NCBI RefSeq assembly: GCF_902686445.1
Contig: NC_062232.1
Coordinates: 37,280,454 to 37,344,453, forward strand
Reading direction: 5' to 3'
From: Sciurus carolinensis
Lineage: Eukaryota; Chordata; Mammalia; Rodentia; Sciuridae
DNA length: 64,000 bases
The first letter of the stretch is position 1, and the number at the start of each line of letters is the position of its first letter. A program made the translations under genes and the position numbers. Positions 60,763 through 64,000 of the stretch are shown here, piece by piece. The notes under the pieces are model-generated. The model was given only the letters and a program-made list of their open reading frames with translations, searched no databases and was not told the origin of the DNA.

Positions 60763-63084
60763 TAGAGCATAGAAAAATGTTGGAATTTATATTGGCATTT
60801 AAAAAGAAAATTTGAAAATTTAGGTGATGGAACTGTTTATCATCTATGAACCAGCATACATAAGGTTGGGTTTCAGGATACAAAGTAGTTATAATGCTAA
60901 GGTTTTCATGGGAACTAATTACACTGTTAAACCTGCACTTTGTTTCTAAGTTTGACTAAGTTCTGTCATCAGGAAAGGGTGATGCACATCTGAGTAACTC
61001 CCCTCTAAGTGGTTTGCCCCTGTAGAGGTCAAAAGCAGCTACTTTATGATGCTGTATCTGTGACCCAATAATTAGCCATTCTTTGAATAGTCTCAATAAA
61101 AATATGTTCACCTTTCCAGCAGGGCATGTTTTATGTCTGAATTCTAAAAAGGAATATTCTCAAGGCATTTGAACTGCTGGTTTGTGAGCATAAAGATTGT
61201 TGGGAAAAGATTATATGTTGTTGATTAAATATCTTACTTCCTACCTATGAAAGTTTGATATTTCTCCAGTTTTTCTTTTTTCATTGAATTTCTTGTGCTG
61301 TCTGTGCCTTCACTTTAGGTCTCACTGAGTTTTTCATGAAAACAGTGCTTCCCTGCATGACAAAGGAATTGCAGTTTTCAAAGATCAGAAGTTTCAGGGA
61401 AAAAAAAGGGCTTTTTTGGGGGGAGGGGTAAATTTGTTAACTATTGATAAGGGTTATTGTGTTCTCAATGTCCCCATTGCATGCTGTCTTGATTCTAAAG
61501 GTATGTGTATGGGCAGGATCAAGCAGGGAGATAAAGAATAACTTTACAGTGGGTTATAATTTGAACTAAGAAGGAACTACCTAAGGGTTTTTTTTTAAAA
61601 CTACCTAAGACTACCTAATTGTTTTGATTTTTAGTGTAAAAAATTATGCAAATATATGTATATATTTACCATTAATGAATTTTTACAAAACAATGCTGAT
61701 GGTAGGAAAAGAGAGAGATATACAACCAAAAATACTAAGACAAGCAAGTTGTGAAAAATTTAGATCACAGTGGTTGAAGGTAAGTGCAGTTGAGGAATAG
61801 GTCCTAGGGTAACTGTAAATGATGTGGGAGAGTAAGGGCTGTCTGGAAATTAGCAATTTTCCTCATGCTTAGAGCATCAAACTGTGGGATATCAGTGGAT
61901 TTGAAATGAAAAATAAATTCAGATATTCACTTTGGGTATTTTAACATCTTCACAGTTTCCATTAGCTATCAAGAACTCTTAACATGTCTTATAGTATAAA
62001 ATAAACTTATTTGAGCATTTACAGTATTGTCACAACATGCCTATTATGTTGCAGAAGGTTATTTGGTAGCAGTTTGGTAAATGTCGCTCAGGAAATCTAT
62101 TCGGGGAGGGGACAGTTAATCGGATGTGTCCTAAATTATGGAATTTACTACCTCTGAATACCAGTACAGTGGTATCTTAAATAATTCCATGGATGCAAAG
62201 CTGTTTTCATCAAGGTGGCAATATTTAAAATCCCTTTAATCAGGGGAAACAATACTCCGTAGCTAATTGAAAATGTCCCTACTTCACTTACGCTGAACCA
62301 GAACATTCTTTATGCCACTTTTATTTGTTCAAGCATAAGTTTAACTCTGACAAACACTTAAGTCATGGTAACCTTAGCAGTTGTTAAAAATGCTTCGTAA
62401 CTTTCTTATGTCTGTTTCATGTGTATGAACATAGAAAAGAATTGTAAGAATCCTTGATATTTCTCTTCCTTATAGTGTGAAATTTTCATTTGATTTTTTT
62501 TTTTTTTTAATCTTATCCCGACATCGGCTTTTTAAGCCTCCTTTGTCCAGCATTTATTTTAAAGGAGAAATTTGGGCATCAATATCTTTAGTTGAGGAGA
62601 AGGTATTTTGGTTTATGACTATTAAGTACTTAGCATTCAGTGTGAAGGAAGGTAGGAATGAGAAGGAATGATAGGCCCCTTTCCCCTCAGATTGCCTCCA
62701 AATTTCCTGACTAGTACTTTATTTTCATTTGGATAGATGTAGAACTTCTGTTGACCTTTCCATCATGTTAAGCTATTTCCTAGCACAGTGTGTTGGCATA
62801 GGTGCTTCTTAGGCTACAACCTCAGGAATTCTAACTCAAGCTGGTTAAGATAACAAAAAATAGCAGCTCATACATGAAGTCCAGGCTTCAGGATTGGTTG
62901 ATTCAGATGATCTAAGATTTCACCAGTATTCATTTTCTTTTCAGTTATGTTATTGACTTATTCAGATAGCTGGTTGCTTTCTTTGATAATGTAACATAAT
63001 AAATAATCCTGTCTGCCTCACAAGAGGTAAGATGCTTGCCATGTGCAACCAAAGTGTAATGTTTCTTTTTGCGTGTCTTATAGA

Positions 63085-63165
63085 AAGACATTGTCAGATA
63101 GTGGCTTATGTGCTTAGCATAGTGCTGGCTTCCAATAAGTGCTCAATAAATGATGATGATTATCA
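63085..63165 (+). mobile_element. MIR 3' end, sense
   Basis: tgcttagcatagtgctggct and aagtgctcaataaatgatga match the MIR tail. Confidence 0.65.
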
Positions 63166-63694
63166 TTTCGTGGGGAAAAAAAAGATCCTGGCTTCCTATT
63201 GATCTCTTCAAATATATTTCCCCTTGTATCTCATTGGCTAGAAATAGGACACATGGCCATCTCTAATTGATTTCCTTTTCAAAGGAAATGCACTTACTCT
63301 TAAATCAGGTATGTCCAGTCTTGGAGCAGGGTTCAAATGTTCAAGTCCCTAAATATTCTGTTTCTATCTAATGGAGGAGGGAAAGGTAGATATAAAAGTT
63401 ATTTTGATGTGGGAGGTGATGTGAGCAGTCTGTCCCTTACAAGTCAGGTCATCTCTACCTTCTTTCCTTTCCCTCTGCCTGAAGAGGGGTGTAACATGTA
63501 TAATACTTCTCAACTGGTAATGTATTTAAAAAAAAAATACAATTTATTTTCATAATTACTTTCTTCTTTTCACCCACATAAGAAATGTATCCCAGGGCCT
63601 CCTGTTTTCTATCATACTGGTAATAATATTTCTCACAAAAATGTATCTCTGATACAGATTGATTCTGTTTTGGTGCTATGTGAACAGCTCTTAG

Positions 63695-63848
63695 AGCAAG
63701 CAAATTTGGTTTTGAAATTCGACCCTGCCAAGTACCACATAACTAATTGTGTAACCTTGTAGAAGATTCTTGACTCTTCAATTCTGCAATTCTGCATCTG
63801 TAGAAACCAAATAATCATATCTTCCTCACAAGACTGATGTAAAGATGA

Positions 63849-63850
<2 letters not shown>
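63695..63850 (+). mobile_element. MIR, sense
   Basis: aattcgaccctgccaagtac, attgtgtaaccttgtagaag and tgcatctgtagaaaccaaat follow the MIR core in order. Confidence 0.65.

Positions 63851-63880
<30 letters not shown>
63851..63880. repeat. AC microsatellite
   Basis: Fifteen uninterrupted AC units. Confidence 0.98.
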
Positions 63881-63882
<2 letters not shown>

Positions 63883-64000
63883 TCTGTATCTTGCAAACAA
63901 TTTTTTTCCAACCATTCTTTAGTTCTGTTTACCATCTAAAACACCTCTAATTTGGGGCCGTTATGGAGTTTTTTTTTTTTTTTTTAATCCATTTTCCTGA

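Overview
The window is a piece of a mammalian nuclear genome and carries an internal part of one gene, KDM6A (UTX), on the + strand. Four short coding exons (109, 50, 59 and 121 bp, at 18510, 27507, 51951 and 60570) sit between long AT-rich introns. Joined in order they give 113 codons with no stop. The translation agrees, as I remember the human protein, with KDM6A residues about 76-188: the end of the N-terminal lead-in, TPR repeats 1 and 2, and the start of TPR 3. Residues that separate KDM6A from its Y-linked paralogue UTY all read as KDM6A, so this is probably the X copy. The catalytic JmjC domain, the promoter and the gene ends lie outside the window.

The repeats point to a squirrel-family rodent (Sciuridae). 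There are dozens of tRNA-Ala-related ID SINEs, and composite elements that join a B1/7SL-like left half to an ID right half (B1-dID type). Their long tails have the form seen in sciurids. Species cannot be fixed from this sequence alone.

Layout: 1-18509 is the 3' part of intron 2, with old antisense L1, a MaLR-type LTR, an antisense ERV LTR, two sense L1 3' regions (7.66-8.64 and 9.1-12.26 kb) and many SINEs. Exon 3 follows. 18619-27506 is intron 3, with an LTR-like block and SINEs. Exon 4 follows. 27557-51950 is intron 4 (24.4 kb). It holds a stack of antisense L1 copies from 28.5 to 34.3 kb, MaLR LTRs, a sense L1/HAL1-like element with 5' region and ORF1 (36.66-40.0 kb), a MER2-like element, a hAT-like element, a Tigger relic (47.2-48.5 kb) and a dense SINE cluster near 43.7-45.3 kb. 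Exon 5 follows. 52010-60569 is intron 5, with few repeats. Exon 6 follows. 60691-64000 is the start of intron 6, with MIR fragments and an AC repeat.

No other gene, RNA gene, CRISPR array or operon-like system is supported. The open frames of 60-190 codons scattered through the window are chance frames in introns or decayed transposon frames. The observations most worth checking are the HAL1-like element with an internal inverted duplication, the serial insertion of two ID elements into one target site, and the exon-pair to TPR correspondence in KDM6A. Repeat family names are from memory of consensus sequences; element edges are accurate to about 10-30 bp unless a target-site duplication is given.
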